Shown in pieces: positions 1 to 8,762 of a stretch of DNA of 64,000 nt (position 1 is the stretch's first letter; each line of letters opens with the position of its first letter). Below the pieces are notes generated by a model. It was given only the letters and a program-made list of their open reading frames with translations, did not search any database and was not told where the DNA came from. A program made the translations under genes and the position numbers. The DNA is from Hymenobacter elongatus (GTDB taxonomy: Bacteria > Bacteroidota > Bacteroidia > Cytophagales > Hymenobacteraceae), in assembly GCF_004745955.1 (NCBI RefSeq), contig NZ_SRLD01000002.1, forward strand, positions 1-64,000, written 5' to 3'.

Positions 1-114
1 CGGCTCATGAACCGCCTCAAACAGTTTCGGCGCGTGGCCACTCGATACGATAAGCTCGCCGATTCCTACGCCGCGTTTGTCCAACTACGCGCCATCATGC
101 TCTGGCTAAATTGA
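1..114 (+). mobile_element. IS5-family transposase, C-terminal end (partial)
   Basis: An open frame enters from the left window edge and ends at TGA 112-114. It reads RLMNRLKQFRRVATRYDKL followed by a segment ending AIMLWLN. The N-R-L-K-x-F-R-R-x-A-T-R-Y-D-K-L block and the short hydrophobic tail are the usual last ~40 residues of IS5-type DDE transposases. The catalytic region lies outside the window, so whether the element is intact cannot be judged. The sequence after the stop looks like the element's terminal repeat. Family assignment rests on the tail motif only. Confidence 0.8.
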
Positions 115-126
115 GAACACGCCCTA
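113..126 (+). repeat. putative right terminal inverted repeat of the IS5-type element
   Basis: GAGAACACGCCCTA directly follows or overlaps the transposase stop. Its outer 11 bases, AACACGCCCTA, match 10 of 11 bases of the right end of the palindromic element at 13317-13486 (AACACGCTCTA). The left partner is outside the window, so the boundary is inferred. Confidence 0.5.
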
Positions 127-128
127 GT

Positions 129-1040
129 TTAACTTACGTCCGTCTGCTGGGCTAAAAGGGCAATACCCTGTTCGAAGGTATGAGGGTGGTAGCCAAGATG
201 CTGCTGAGCTTTGGTGATAATAAAACCCGTGCGCAGCGGACGCTTGGCGGGCTGAGAAAAGGTGCTGCCATCCGCTTTTACAATCAAATCTTTGTCAAGC
301 TCAAAATACTCGGCGACCTGCAGCGCCATTTGGTAGGGCGTAAGCAGTTCGCTGCTGCTGATATTGTAAATACCGGCGGCATCATTCTTGGCTACGAGCC
401 AGCAGCCTTGGGCCAGGTCTTCGGCGAGGGTAGGGGTCCGAAACTGGTCATCCACCACATTGATTTGTTTGCCGGCCCGCAATGAGTCGCGCACCCAGAG
501 CACGATATTGGTGCGGCCGTAGTCGTGGGCAATTCCGTAGACCAGCACCGTGCGTACGATGGCCCACTGAGCCGTGCTGGCCTGCACGGCACGCTCGGCT
601 GCCAGCTTGCTTTCACCATAAAAATTGACGGGGCCCGGAACTGCCTCTTCGCTCAACGGGCCCTGCTCACCGCTGAAGATGAAGTCGGTGCTCACATGCG
701 TCAGGTGGATGGAGAGCTGCTCGCAGGCTTCTACTAAGTGCTCGACGGCCGTCACGTTTTGCAGCCAGCAAGGCTCCTGGTTTAGCTCACACTCATCCAC
801 GTTGGTCATGGCGGCGGTATGCACTATGTGGGTAGGGCGCTCGGCAGCCAGCACAGACTGCACTTGGGCGCGGTCGGTCACATCGAGCGGTACGAAGTGC
901 AGATCGGGGTACAGGGCAGCCAGCTTATTGGTGCCGCGCGAGGAAGCAATAAGCTCCACGCCGGGCTGCTGCCGAATCAACTCGACTAGTTTCTGGCCCA
1001 GCAGGCCATTAGACCCAGTTATTAAGATGCGTTTGGTCAT
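129..1040 (-). CDS. rfbD: dTDP-4-dehydrorhamnose reductase-like SDR protein (RmlD family)
   Basis: A 303-residue extended short-chain dehydrogenase. The NAD(P)-binding glycine motif GSNGLLGQ is at residues 9-16, and the catalytic Tyr and Lys are in YGESK (141-145). Family members reduce dTDP-4-keto-rhamnose in the last step of dTDP-L-rhamnose synthesis. No rmlA, rmlB or rmlC gene is near, so the true substrate could be another nucleotide sugar or sugar. The length is normal for RmlD. It ends 14 bases from the IS5 remnant and its start is 13 bases from the stop of the upstream cyclophilin gene on the same strand, so the two probably share a transcript. Confidence 0.8.
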   Translation of the reverse strand: MTKRILITGSNGLLGQKLVELIRQQPGVELIASSRGTNKLAALYPDLHFVPLDVTDRAQVQSVLAAERPTHIVHTAAMTNVDECELNQEPCWLQNVTAVEHLVEACEQLSIHLTHVSTDFIFSGEQGPLSEEAVPGPVNFYGESKLAAERAVQASTAQWAIVRTVLVYGIAHDYGRTNIVLWVRDSLRAGKQINVVDDQFRTPTLAEDLAQGCWLVAKNDAAGIYNISSSELLTPYQMALQVAEYFELDKDLIVKADGSTFSQPAKRPLRTGFIITKAQQHLGYHPHTFEQGIALLAQQTDVS

Positions 1041-1053
1041 GATTAGGGCGGTA

Positions 1054-1698
1054 CTATTGGTAGGTATAGCCGTAGAGCTCCGTAATTTTTTTCTTTTTCA
1101 GCTTCTCCACTTTCACCGTCATTTTAATGTCGGTAGTGGGTCGGTCGCGCATGTCTTTGGGCTGGGCCGCAATCTTATCTATCACATCAAGGCCGCTGAT
1201 AACCTGTCCAAAAACGGTGTAGCCACCATTGAGGTGGGCGGTACCGCTGTGGTTTTGCACGATATAGAACTGCGAGTTGCTGCTGGCCTTCGTGGGGTTA
1301 ACCATGTCGCCTTGCCGGGCAGCGGCTACGGCCCCAAACTTGTGCGAGAACTCCGGCCGAATTTCGGCCGGAATGGTTTTTTCATTTGGCTGGCCCGCGC
1401 CGTCATTGGACGGGTCGGCGTCCTTAGTATTCACGTCGCCGCCCTGAATCATGAAGTTCTCAATGATGCGGTGAAACGTAGTGCCGTTGTACACGCCACT
1501 CTGGGCCAGCTTCAGAAAGTTCTCTTTGTGCTGGGGGGTTTCATCAAACAGAATCAGCTTGATGTCGCCCTGGGAGGTACTGACGGTGACGAGTTGATCC
1601 TTCTTACTTTTTTTGGGGCCTTTGGCCGCGTGCAGAGCGGGAGTCAGCAAGCAAACCAGCAGCCAACAGAGCGCCGTAGCGCGGGAAATACACTTCAT
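1054..1698 (-). CDS. peptidyl-prolyl cis-trans isomerase, cyclophilin type, exported
   Basis: A 214-residue protein. The chosen ATG (1696-1698) begins a classical signal peptide (MKCISRATALCWLLVCLL, then ALHAA), and an in-frame extension to 1851 gives no sensible N-terminus. The cyclophilin core is clear: FHRIIENFMIQGGD, then the NPTKASSNSQFYI segment, and GYTVFGQVISGLDVIDKI. It should catalyse proline isomerisation during folding of exported proteins. The C-terminus is Lys-rich (EKLKKKKI). A TAnnTTTG box lies 28 bases upstream. Confidence 0.88.
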   Translation of the reverse strand: MKCISRATALCWLLVCLLTPALHAAKGPKKSKKDQLVTVSTSQGDIKLILFDETPQHKENFLKLAQSGVYNGTTFHRIIENFMIQGGDVNTKDADPSNDGAGQPNEKTIPAEIRPEFSHKFGAVAAARQGDMVNPTKASSNSQFYIVQNHSGTAHLNGGYTVFGQVISGLDVIDKIAAQPKDMRDRPTTDIKMTVKVEKLKKKKITELYGYTYQ

Positions 1699-1725
1699 AG
1701 CAGAGGTACGTGAAAAGTAGATGAG

Positions 1726-1733
1726 CAAAACTA
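1726..1733 (-). promoter_or_regulatory. -7 box TAGTTTTG for the cyclophilin gene
   Basis: On the minus strand TAGTTTTG matches the Bacteroidota consensus TAnnTTTG and lies 28 bases before the cyclophilin ATG. No good -33 TTG is seen at the expected distance. Confidence 0.4.
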
Positions 1734-1966
1734 CGTTGTTTCGGGAGCCGGCGCTACATATCTGCGCGAAACAGGCGCACATGACGATGGACAGGTAGCA
1801 TTGTGAGGCCTGGCAGCAAGCTTTATACCAGCAACATACCTGGAAAAGCAAGAACGGTACCTACGAGGCAGCCGCAGCTCAGGCAACCATCTTTTTGACG
1901 GCAAAATCGGCGAACCGATTACAGATCCGTATGGTGTTCCAGTCTTATTTGCTCCACCTTCTCCGT

Positions 1967-2596
1967 ATGTCTGCCCTCCGCCCAATCGCACCGCCGCCAC
2001 ACTGGTTTCCGAAGCTACTACTGCTGGCTTACATCGTTTTATTTGCCGTGCTGGCGGTTCACCCGGCGGAGCGCGGCACCTGGGTGGCCGAAAACGTACC
2101 CATCGTTGCCATTACCGCTGCTTTGGTCATTCTCTACCTGCGCGGGGTGCAGTTTTCTAATCTGGCCTATCTGCTGATGAGCGTACTGCTGTTTATGCAC
2201 ACTATTGGCGGGCATTATACCTTCGAGAAAGTACCCTTTGCGTGGTTCAATGGCCTCTTTGGCTTCGAGCGCAACATGTACGACCGGGTGGCCCACGTTA
2301 GCGTCGGGTTCTACGCCTTCGCCATTCTGGAGCTGCTCGACCGGTATCAGGTTATCCGAGTCCGGGCAATCGCCTATCTATTTCCGCTCTGCGTGATTGG
2401 AACCGTGGCAATGACCTACGAGCTTATCGAGTGGGTATATGCCGAAACAGCCGGCGGCGACGCCGGCGCGGCCTTTTTGGGTAGCCAGGGCGACATTTGG
2501 GATGCGCAGAAAGACATGCTGGCCGATACCAGCGGAGCCATTTTTGCGCTATTCCTGTACTGGCTCCGGTCCCGGTTTTTCGAGCGTACTACTTAA
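1967..2596 (+). CDS. DUF2238 (YjdF-like) multi-pass membrane protein
   Basis: A 209-residue integral membrane protein with about six hydrophobic segments. Conserved DUF2238 features visible are the central MHTIGGHYTF, RNMYDRVAHVSVGF, and the late QGDIWDAQKDMLADTSGA. These charged and His-rich motifs within membrane segments are typical of the family, whose biochemical role is unknown. The frame stays open back to 1895; the ATG at 1967 was chosen because it gives the usual family length, and an ATG at 1931 is possible. It is divergent from the cyclophilin gene and convergent with hemC. Confidence 0.78.
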   Translation: MSALRPIAPPPHWFPKLLLLAYIVLFAVLAVHPAERGTWVAENVPIVAITAALVILYLRGVQFSNLAYLLMSVLLFMHTIGGHYTFEKVPFAWFNGLFGFERNMYDRVAHVSVGFYAFAILELLDRYQVIRVRAIAYLFPLCVIGTVAMTYELIEWVYAETAGGDAGAAFLGSQGDIWDAQKDMLADTSGAIFALFLYWLRSRFFERTT

Positions 2597-2672
2597 ACGT
2601 GGTTCTCTTGGTGAATCCGGCAGCAGGCCCAGCCAAAGCGTATTTCTGATTGCGCATGCTGGTAAGCGGGCG

Positions 2673-3623
2673 TTATTCGCCCGCGTCCCGCTGGCTACGG
2701 ATATCCGCCAGAATCTGACGGCCGCCCCGCTCCAGGATCCGCTCCGCCAGTTCGGTACCCATTGCCTCGACTTCCTGTTTGTCAGCCACGGTCAGCGTTT
2801 CCTCCAGGTATTGCTGCCCATCGAGGCTGATGAGGCCGCCGTGCAGCTGAATGTGGCCTTCACTGGTGAAAGTGGCCAGCGCGAAGGAGGGAATACTGCA
2901 GCCGCCTTCCATTGTGCGCAGAAAGGCGCGTTCGGCCAGCAGGCAGGTTTGGGTAGCCTCATGGTTTAGCACACGTTGCAGCTCCACTTTCAGTGCCGGC
3001 TCCAGACTGCGGGCGCATTCAATAGCCACGCTACCCTGCCCAGTGGCGGGTACAAACTGCGTTTCGGGCAATATGTGCCGAATAAGCTGGTCATACTCCA
3101 TGCGGTGGACGCCAGCATACGCCAGAACCAAGGCATGATACTGGCCCTCCTCCAGCTTGCGAAGGCGCGTCTGCAGGTTGCCACGGGCTTCGGCGGTAGT
3201 AGCATGCGGATAAAACCGGCGCAACATGGCCTTGCGCCGGGTGCTGCTGGTACCCAGTATCAGGTCAGGGCGGTCTAGCGACAGCGCGGGGTCGAAGCTG
3301 ACGATGACGTCGTTCACCTTTTCGCGCTCCATGAACGCCAGCAATTCCAGGTCGGCTGGAATGGTGCTTTGCACGTCTTTGGCGCTATGTACGGCAATAT
3401 CGATGGCACCGGAGCGCAGGCTTTCCTCCAGCTCTTCGGTGAAAACTCCTTTCGCTCCTATCTTATCGAGGGAGCGGTCCAGCACCACGTCGCCTGTAGT
3501 GGTGATGATGACAATTTCGGTAGTCAACTGGGCCAGCTCCAGGCAAGCCGCTACGTGATGAGCCTGCCACAAAGCCAGCCGGCTGCCCCGGGTACCGATA
3601 CGAATAGGACGATTGAAATCCAT
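2673..3623 (-). CDS. hemC: hydroxymethylbilane synthase (porphobilinogen deaminase)
   Basis: A 316-residue enzyme that joins four porphobilinogens into hydroxymethylbilane in heme synthesis. Recognised by IRIGTRGSRLALWQA at the N-terminus, HSAKDV near residue 78, GTSSTRRKA in the middle, and EGGCSIP, whose Cys (about residue 242) binds the dipyrromethane cofactor. Length is normal. It stands alone; no other heme genes are in the window. The 200-base upstream gap is AT-rich with two GCTATACT copies (around 3789-3812) and a near-consensus -7 box TACCTTCG. Confidence 0.96.
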   Translation of the reverse strand: MDFNRPIRIGTRGSRLALWQAHHVAACLELAQLTTEIVIITTTGDVVLDRSLDKIGAKGVFTEELEESLRSGAIDIAVHSAKDVQSTIPADLELLAFMEREKVNDVIVSFDPALSLDRPDLILGTSSTRRKAMLRRFYPHATTAEARGNLQTRLRKLEEGQYHALVLAYAGVHRMEYDQLIRHILPETQFVPATGQGSVAIECARSLEPALKVELQRVLNHEATQTCLLAERAFLRTMEGGCSIPSFALATFTSEGHIQLHGGLISLDGQQYLEETLTVADKQEVEAMGTELAERILERGGRQILADIRSQRDAGE

Positions 3624-3824
3624 GGAAAAGAGAAAGGGCGGCCAGCGGCCCGGATGAAGTGCTTAGCAAAAAACGGTTGCCCAAATCTTGTTTTGGAATC
3701 CGACGGCAAGCTGCGCATTATTGATTCGGCGAAGGTACAACCCCGACCGGCCCCGCGCGGACTATAGCAATTTTAGCGCCTGCTATACTAAATTAGCATG
3801 CTATACTTTCTGCGTTTTCAGCCC

Positions 3825-4961
3825 TCAGGCTGGCATTTTTAGTAACTCCGCAATCCGAAGCGACATATCAACGAACACCATGCGGGGGTTGGCATTGCGC
3901 TCGATGTGGTAGTGTGCATCGTTCAGCTCCTGGGTCAGGGCATCGGCATTGGCGCGGTGCACGAAGCGGCTGAAGCCCGACACAAATAGCTGCTCACTGG
4001 CGGGCAGGTGCGGCACAAACTGCGCATCGATACCAAACAGCAGTACCTTGCGCAGAATGCCAAGTCCGAACTGCAGAAACTCCTTCTGGTTTTCGCGGCC
4101 CATCTTCTGAAATTCGTCCGTTTTGCTCAGTATCAGGTCGACTTTGTAGCCGTAGCACTGGCGCATCCACTCCACGAAGAAGGTGAAATAGTCGTTGTCG
4201 GTGGAGGCCTCACGGGCGGCCAGCGCCGCGCCCAGGTTGCCTTCTGCCAGCTGGGCAATCTGCCGGGCTTTCACCTCGGGGATGTTGTGCTGGTCGCGCA
4301 AAAAGTCCGTGACTTCCGCTTCGGCGTAGGGCCGCACCACCACGGGCTGCACCCGGCTGATGATGGTGGGCAGCAGTTGCTCGGGCGCGAAGCTCACCAA
4401 CAGAAACACAGTAGCGGGCGGTGGCTCTTCCAGCAGCTTGAGCACGGCATTGGACGCGGCCGGGTGCATGAGCTCGGGCAGCCAGATAATCACGATTTTG
4501 AACTGCGCCTCAAATGCTTTGAGCGACACGAGCTTGAGCAATTGCAGGCTTTCCTCTTTCGAAATGCTGCCCTGCTTGTTGTCGGCCCCGATATGCTGCA
4601 TCCAGTCGTTGAGGCCCTGATACGGATTCGCAAACACGAAACTGCGCCAATCGGTGGCGAACTTGCTGCTGACGGCATCCTTGGCTACTGCCTTCGTGGT
4701 CGTTACGGGCAGGATGAAGTTCAGGTCGGGATGAATGAGCTTGTCATTTTTCTGACACGCCGGACACTGCCCGCAGGAATCCTGGGCGTCGGCCGCGCGC
4801 TGCTCGCAGTTCAGAAACGTAGCGTAGGCCAGCGCCAGCGCCAGCGCTGCCGAGCCCTCGGCACCCCGAAACAGCTGGGCGTGCGCGACATGCTGCCGGT
4901 GCACCGTTTGGACCAGCACGCGCTTTACGTCCGCTTGACCTGGTATCTCAGAAAAGCGCAT
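3825..4961 (-). CDS. holB: DNA polymerase III subunit delta'
   Basis: A 378-residue clamp-loader subunit. The N-terminus MRFSEIPGQADVKRVL is typical of delta'. Four cysteines (residues 52, 63, 66, 69) form the clamp-loader zinc module. The P-loop position reads RGAEGSAAL and lacks GKT, as expected for a delta' that does not hydrolyse ATP. EEPPPATVFLLVS and the sensor region TIISRVQPV follow. It lies 27 bases after the GlmU-like gene on the same strand. Confidence 0.92.
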   Translation of the reverse strand: MRFSEIPGQADVKRVLVQTVHRQHVAHAQLFRGAEGSAALALALAYATFLNCEQRAADAQDSCGQCPACQKNDKLIHPDLNFILPVTTTKAVAKDAVSSKFATDWRSFVFANPYQGLNDWMQHIGADNKQGSISKEESLQLLKLVSLKAFEAQFKIVIIWLPELMHPAASNAVLKLLEEPPPATVFLLVSFAPEQLLPTIISRVQPVVVRPYAEAEVTDFLRDQHNIPEVKARQIAQLAEGNLGAALAAREASTDNDYFTFFVEWMRQCYGYKVDLILSKTDEFQKMGRENQKEFLQFGLGILRKVLLFGIDAQFVPHLPASEQLFVSGFSRFVHRANADALTQELNDAHYHIERNANPRMVFVDMSLRIAELLKMPA

Positions 4962-4988
4962 TGGTGGGTTGTTTACTGCACGTAAGCC

Positions 4989-6224
4989 TTATTCCGCATT
5001 CAGGGCAGGCGTATCCCTGACAGGTGCTTTTTCCCAGATCCGGTCTTTGGCCGTTTCGTCGAACACGTGCTGCATGATGGCCTGCTCGGTGGCGTCGTAG
5101 GCCAGGTGCCGCCGCGCCATAACGCGCTCCGCTACCTCGGCTACTTTCGGCATCTTGAAGGTTTCGAAGCCTGCGGCCCCACCCCAGCTGAACGACGGAA
5201 TAAAGGTGCGTGGAAAACCTGCCCCGAAAATATTCGCCCCCACTCCCACCACGGTGCCCGTGTTGAACATCGTGTTGATGCCGCACTTGCTATGGTCGCC
5301 CATCATGAGGCCACAGAACTGCTGGCCGGTATTCACGAAGCGGCCCGCGCTGTGGCTCCAGATTTTGACCGGGGCGTAGTTGTTTTTCAGGTTGGATGTG
5401 TTGGTATCAGCGCCCAGGTTACACCACTCCCCGATTACGGAGTTGCCGAGGTAGCCATCGTGGCCCTTGTTGGAATAGCCCATCAGGATGGAATTACCCA
5501 CCTCGCCCCCTACTTTGCAGTGCGGCCCCACGGTATTGTCGCCGCGCATCTTGGCGCCGGCATTGATGTGTGAGCCTTCGCCCAGCGCCAAGGGGCCTTT
5601 GATGATAGCGCCCTCGTGCACCTGCGAGTTTTTGCCCAGATAAATAGGGCCATCTTCAGCATTCAGAATAGCCGCCCGAATCCGGACGCCCTCTTCAATA
5701 AAGATGTTTTCGGGCGCGTACACAATAGTGTGCGGGTCGCCGATGGGCTGCGATTCCCGGCCGTGGGTCAGCAGAGCAAAGTCGCGGCGAATTTCGGCTC
5801 CGTTGTGCAAAAACAAGTGCCATACTTCGCGCAGGGCCACAACCGGCTCGGCTACCTGCCGGGTGTCGGTGAAGCCGTCCTGAATCAGCTCGGCAATATT
5901 GGCCGCATCCGCCAGATGGGCCGCCACCAGCAGGTCGCCGTCGAGCAGTGCCTGGCCGGGTGCCAGGCCCTGCACCTGCCGAACCAGCAGGTCGTCGGGG
6001 CACACCGCGCCGTTGATGACCAGGGCCGGGCCACCCACCGGACCAGCGGGAAACTTGGCCTGCAAGTACTGCTGGGTCAGGTAATGGACGGGCTGCTGCA
6101 GGCGGTGCTGCCATTTTTCGGCTACCGTCAGAATACCGCAGCGCAGGGCCGCCACGGGCCGCGTAAACGTGAAAGGCAGCAGCTGGGGCCGGATGGCGGG
6201 GTCGTCGAAGAGCAGAACAGTCAT
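4989..6224 (-). CDS. GlmU-family nucleotidyltransferase/acetyltransferase, Bacteroidota type
   Basis: A 411-residue protein with an N-terminal sugar-nucleotidyltransferase-like region (MTVLLFDDPAIRPQLLPFTFTRPVAALRCG) and a C-terminal left-handed beta-helix of hexapeptide repeats (from about residue 190). This matches the alternative GlmU family of Bacteroidota (TIGR03991), thought to make UDP-GlcNAc. The start was set at the ATG 6222-6224 because the N-terminal motif begins there; the frame extends upstream to 6419 without family-like sequence. It is probably co-transcribed with holB. Substrate specificity is inferred from the family. Confidence 0.88.
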   Translation of the reverse strand: MTVLLFDDPAIRPQLLPFTFTRPVAALRCGILTVAEKWQHRLQQPVHYLTQQYLQAKFPAGPVGGPALVINGAVCPDDLLVRQVQGLAPGQALLDGDLLVAAHLADAANIAELIQDGFTDTRQVAEPVVALREVWHLFLHNGAEIRRDFALLTHGRESQPIGDPHTIVYAPENIFIEEGVRIRAAILNAEDGPIYLGKNSQVHEGAIIKGPLALGEGSHINAGAKMRGDNTVGPHCKVGGEVGNSILMGYSNKGHDGYLGNSVIGEWCNLGADTNTSNLKNNYAPVKIWSHSAGRFVNTGQQFCGLMMGDHSKCGINTMFNTGTVVGVGANIFGAGFPRTFIPSFSWGGAAGFETFKMPKVAEVAERVMARRHLAYDATEQAIMQHVFDETAKDRIWEKAPVRDTPALNAE

Positions 6225-6359
6225 GCGAGGCAGAAGAAACGATGAGCAGAAAAAGGCAACCGATATGAGGTGGCAAGTTAGCGCCTGAGGCGTAGAACCG
6301 GTTGTGGCAACTCTAACTTTGCGCCCCACACCGACCGGCCGGCGGAGAAGAAAGCCAAC

Positions 6360-6393
6360 AAAAAACTCCTTCCGGCGGGGCCGAAAGGAGTTT
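6360..6393 (-). terminator. intrinsic terminator after rpmE2
   Basis: On the minus strand AAACTCCTT...AAGGAGTTT forms a stem around a GC-rich loop and runs into six T's. It lies 50 bases after the L31 stop. Confidence 0.8.
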
Positions 6394-6442
6394 CGCAAAA
6401 TATAGTAAGCTGCAGGCATCCGCTTGCGGCCACTGGCCAGAA

Positions 6443-6688
6443 CTACTTCTTCTGGTAGCGGTTGCGGAATTTCTCCACGCGGCCTGCCGTGTCAATAAAC
6501 ACATTTTTGCCGGTGTAGAAAGGGTGCGAGGCGCTGCTAACTTCCACCTTGATAACGGGATAAGTCTTACCGTCTTCCATCGTGATGGTCTCGGTCGAGT
6601 TCATCGTCGAGCGGGTGATAAATTTAAAGTCGCTCGACGTGTCCTGGAACACAACTTGGCGATACTCGGGGTGGATGTCTTTTCTCAT
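6443..6688 (-). CDS. rpmE2: 50S ribosomal protein L31, type B (zinc-free)
   Basis: An 81-residue protein starting [16 protein letters not shown]. The block [20 protein letters not shown] is the L31 signature. No cysteine is present, so this is the zinc-independent form that can replace the Cys-containing L31 when zinc is scarce. The ATG at 6688 gives the family N-terminus; codons upstream to 6745 do not. It has its own -7 box and terminator. Confidence 0.95.
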   Translation of the reverse strand: MRKDIHPEYRQVVFQDTSSDFKFITRSTMNSTETITMEDGKTYPVIKVEVSSASHPFYTGKNVFIDTAGRVEKFRNRYQKK

Positions 6689-6742
6689 GGTCGGTGATGC
6701 CGTTAAAACCTTCTGGCCCTGCCGATTTTGCGGAAGGGACTG

Positions 6743-6750
6743 CAAAAGTA
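6743..6750 (-). promoter_or_regulatory. -7 box TACTTTTG for rpmE2
   Basis: TACTTTTG on the minus strand fits TAnnTTTG, 54 bases before the L31 start. The base triplet at the -33 position is TTT rather than TTG. Confidence 0.5.
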
Positions 6751-6883
6751 CACGTTAGCTCCGGATTTTAAAAACGCGAACCTTCTTTTCTACTTTCTGG
6801 GTGTACTACTAGCTGATAGAACTGGAAAATGTTTATTTTTGGTTCCCGTCCGACTATTCCCTATCCCACCTATTGTCCGCTCT

Positions 6884-7291
6884 ATGGCCCGTACCGCTAC
6901 TCTACTCGCAGTTTTGGGTTTGCTGATGGCTACGCTGGCCTACGGAGCCACCATCACGCTTTTTCAGTCTACCTTCGATGGGAGCAATGTGCGCGTGGAG
7001 TGGGAAGTAAGTAGTGAGGCCGGCGTACAGACCTACGACCTCTGGCGCAAAGCCAACAACGAGCCCGCCTTTGCGCACATGATAACAGTGCAGCCCAGCA
7101 GTCAGCACCGGTATCAGTACCTGGATACCAATATCTACCGGGGCGTGTCGGGCACCACCAGCGGTGGGCCGTTCACGTACCGCCTCACGGTGCACACCAC
7201 CACCGGCGACCAGAACTACACGAGCGTACTCAGCACCACGCCCAGCGCCGTGCAGCGTTCCTGGGGCAGCATCAAATCGATGTTCCGCTAG
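6884..7291 (+). CDS. small secreted protein, unknown function
   Basis: A 135-residue protein with signal peptide MARTATLLAVLGLLMATLAYG. The mature part (FDGSNVRVEWEVSSEAGVQTYDLWRK ... FTYRLTVHTTTGDQ, given in pieces) resembles one fibronectin type III-like beta-sandwich, as in proteins with a T9SS-type layout, but no C-terminal sorting domain is visible. The ATG at 6884 was chosen for the signal peptide; the frame is open back to 6728. A terminator follows. No function can be assigned. Confidence 0.7.
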   Translation: MARTATLLAVLGLLMATLAYGATITLFQSTFDGSNVRVEWEVSSEAGVQTYDLWRKANNEPAFAHMITVQPSSQHRYQYLDTNIYRGVSGTTSGGPFTYRLTVHTTTGDQNYTSVLSTTPSAVQRSWGSIKSMFR

Positions 7292-7327
7292 CGGCGACTG
7301 GAAGAGTGATGCATTCGTGAGGTATGC

Positions 7328-7355
7328 AAGCTGGCCGTCCTGGTCAGCTTTTTTT
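7328..7355 (+). terminator. intrinsic terminator
   Basis: AAGCTGGCC, five-base loop, GGTCAGCTT with a T tract. It follows the small secreted protein gene and precedes the rdgB promoter box. Confidence 0.75.
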
Positions 7356-7362
7356 GTGCTCG

Positions 7363-7370
7363 TATCTTTG
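7363..7370 (+). promoter_or_regulatory. -7 box TATCTTTG for rdgB
   Basis: Exact TAnnTTTG match 43 bases before the rdgB ATG, just after a terminator. No TTG is seen at -33. Confidence 0.5.
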
Positions 7371-7413
7371 ACCCAGCCTTTTTCACAGCTTCATCCTTTC
7401 ACCGCTATACCGC

Positions 7414-8004
7414 ATGCGAATCTGTTTTGCTACCAATAACGAGCACAAGCTCACCGAAGTCCGGGCCCTACTGCCGGCCAGCATTGAGCTGGTCAGTCTG
7501 CGCGCAATCGGGTGCCACGAAGAACTGCCCGAAACTCAGGATACGCTGGAAGGCAATGCGCTGCAAAAGGCCGAATATGTATGGCAGCATTACCAAACGT
7601 CCTGCTTTGCCGATGATACGGGCCTGGAAGTAGCGGCCCTGGCTGGGGCACCGGGCGTGTACTCGGCCCGCTACGCGGGCCCGCAGCGCAGCGCAACCGA
7701 TAATGTGGCCAAGCTGCTCCAGGAACTACACGGCCAAGCTGACCGCCGGGCCCAGTTCCGAACCGTTATTGCCTTGGTGCTGCCCAATGGAACGAGGCAC
7801 GAGTTTGCCGGAGCCGTAGAGGGCCGGATTACGGAGGCTGTGCGTGGTGCGGATGGGTTTGGCTACGACCCCATTTTTCAACCCGAGGACCGCGAGGTGA
7901 CCTTCGCGGAGATGTTGCTGGCCGAGAAAAACACACTCAGCCACCGGGCGCGGGCAGTAGAGCAGCTATTAGTTTTTTTGCAGGCTAACGCGGGCAAAAA
8001 ATAA
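7414..8004 (+). CDS. rdgB: non-canonical purine NTP pyrophosphatase (RdgB/HAM1)
   Basis: A 196-residue Ham1 protein that hydrolyses dITP and XTP to keep deaminated purines out of DNA and RNA. Visible signatures are CFATNNEHKLTEV at the N-terminus (nucleotide binding), FADDTGLEVAAL with the metal-binding acids, GVYSARYAG, and GADGFGYDPIF near the C-terminus. Length is normal. It is followed by udk on the same strand. Confidence 0.95.
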   Translation: MRICFATNNEHKLTEVRALLPASIELVSLRAIGCHEELPETQDTLEGNALQKAEYVWQHYQTSCFADDTGLEVAALAGAPGVYSARYAGPQRSATDNVAKLLQELHGQADRRAQFRTVIALVLPNGTRHEFAGAVEGRITEAVRGADGFGYDPIFQPEDREVTFAEMLLAEKNTLSHRARAVEQLLVFLQANAGKK

Positions 8005-8065
8005 GGAAAGTGGAAATATTCGGCCAAACGACGGCCACTATCCGCTCCGGCATACGTCATTTTGT

Positions 8066-8073
8066 TACTTTTG
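8066..8073 (+). promoter_or_regulatory. -7 box TACTTTTG for udk
   Basis: Exact TAnnTTTG match followed by C, 39 bases before the udk ATG. No clear -33 TTG. Confidence 0.45.
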
Positions 8074-8112
8074 CAGGGTTGGCCCTGCCGGTACGGGCCA
8101 CTTCCCACCCCC

Positions 8113-8742
8113 ATGCAACATCCTTTCATCGTCGGTATTACGGGCGGCAGCGCCTCGGGCAAGACCACCTTTCTGCGGCGCCTGCTGTCCTCGTTTCCCG
8201 CAGAAGATATTTGCCTGATTTCTCAGGACAACTATTACCACCCGCGTGAAACGCAGCAGATTGATATAAACGGAGTCACTAATTTCGACCTGCCTTCGTC
8301 TATCGACTCCGCCGCCTATGCGGCCGACGTGCTGCAAATCAGCCAGGGCCGGGAAGTACGCCGCCTGGAGTACACCTTCAACAACCCGAACGCCCAGCCC
8401 AAAGAGCTCGTCTTTACCCCGTCGCCCATCGTGGTGGTAGAAGGCATCTTCGTATTCTACTTTGAGGCGGTGGCCAAGCTGCTCGATCTGAAAGTATACA
8501 TCGATGCCCGGGAGCATGTGAAGCTGCAGCGCCGCATCGTGCGCGACCGGGACGAGCGAGGCTACGACCTGGAAGACGTGCTCTACCGCTACACCAACCA
8601 TGTAGCGCCCACCTACGAGAAATACATCAAGCCCTTCAAGCAAGACGCCGACATCGTCATTCCGAACAACCGGCAGTTCGACCGGGGGCTGGATGTGCTG
8701 GTATCGTTCCTGAAAAGCAAAGTACTGGAAGGCCGGCCCTAG
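8113..8742 (+). CDS. udk: uridine kinase
   Basis: A 209-residue P-loop kinase that phosphorylates uridine and cytidine in pyrimidine salvage. The Walker A motif GGSASGKTT is near residues 10-18. ISQDNYYHP, NFDLPSSID, VVEGIFVFY and RRIVRDRDERGYDLEDV follow, as in udk proteins. The ATG at 8113 puts the P-loop at the usual distance; an upstream in-frame start at 8062 does not fit the family. A strong terminator follows 20 bases after the stop. Confidence 0.95.
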   Translation: MQHPFIVGITGGSASGKTTFLRRLLSSFPAEDICLISQDNYYHPRETQQIDINGVTNFDLPSSIDSAAYAADVLQISQGREVRRLEYTFNNPNAQPKELVFTPSPIVVVEGIFVFYFEAVAKLLDLKVYIDAREHVKLQRRIVRDRDERGYDLEDVLYRYTNHVAPTYEKYIKPFKQDADIVIPNNRQFDRGLDVLVSFLKSKVLEGRP

Positions 8743-8762
8743 CAAACACCACTGCCAGGCCC

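Noticed and set aside
625..1713. Long plus-strand frame over the rfbD-like and cyclophilin genes
   Set aside because: Antisense to two genes with clear family motifs; an artefact of GC-rich codon use.
2666..2684. GCGGGCG/CGCCCGC hairpin as a terminator between DUF2238 and hemC genes
   Set aside because: No T tract follows on either strand and it overlaps the hemC 3' end.
6314..6321. TAACTTTG on the plus strand
   Set aside because: Matches the -7 box but drives into the antisense of rpmE2, and no -33 partner is seen; likely chance.
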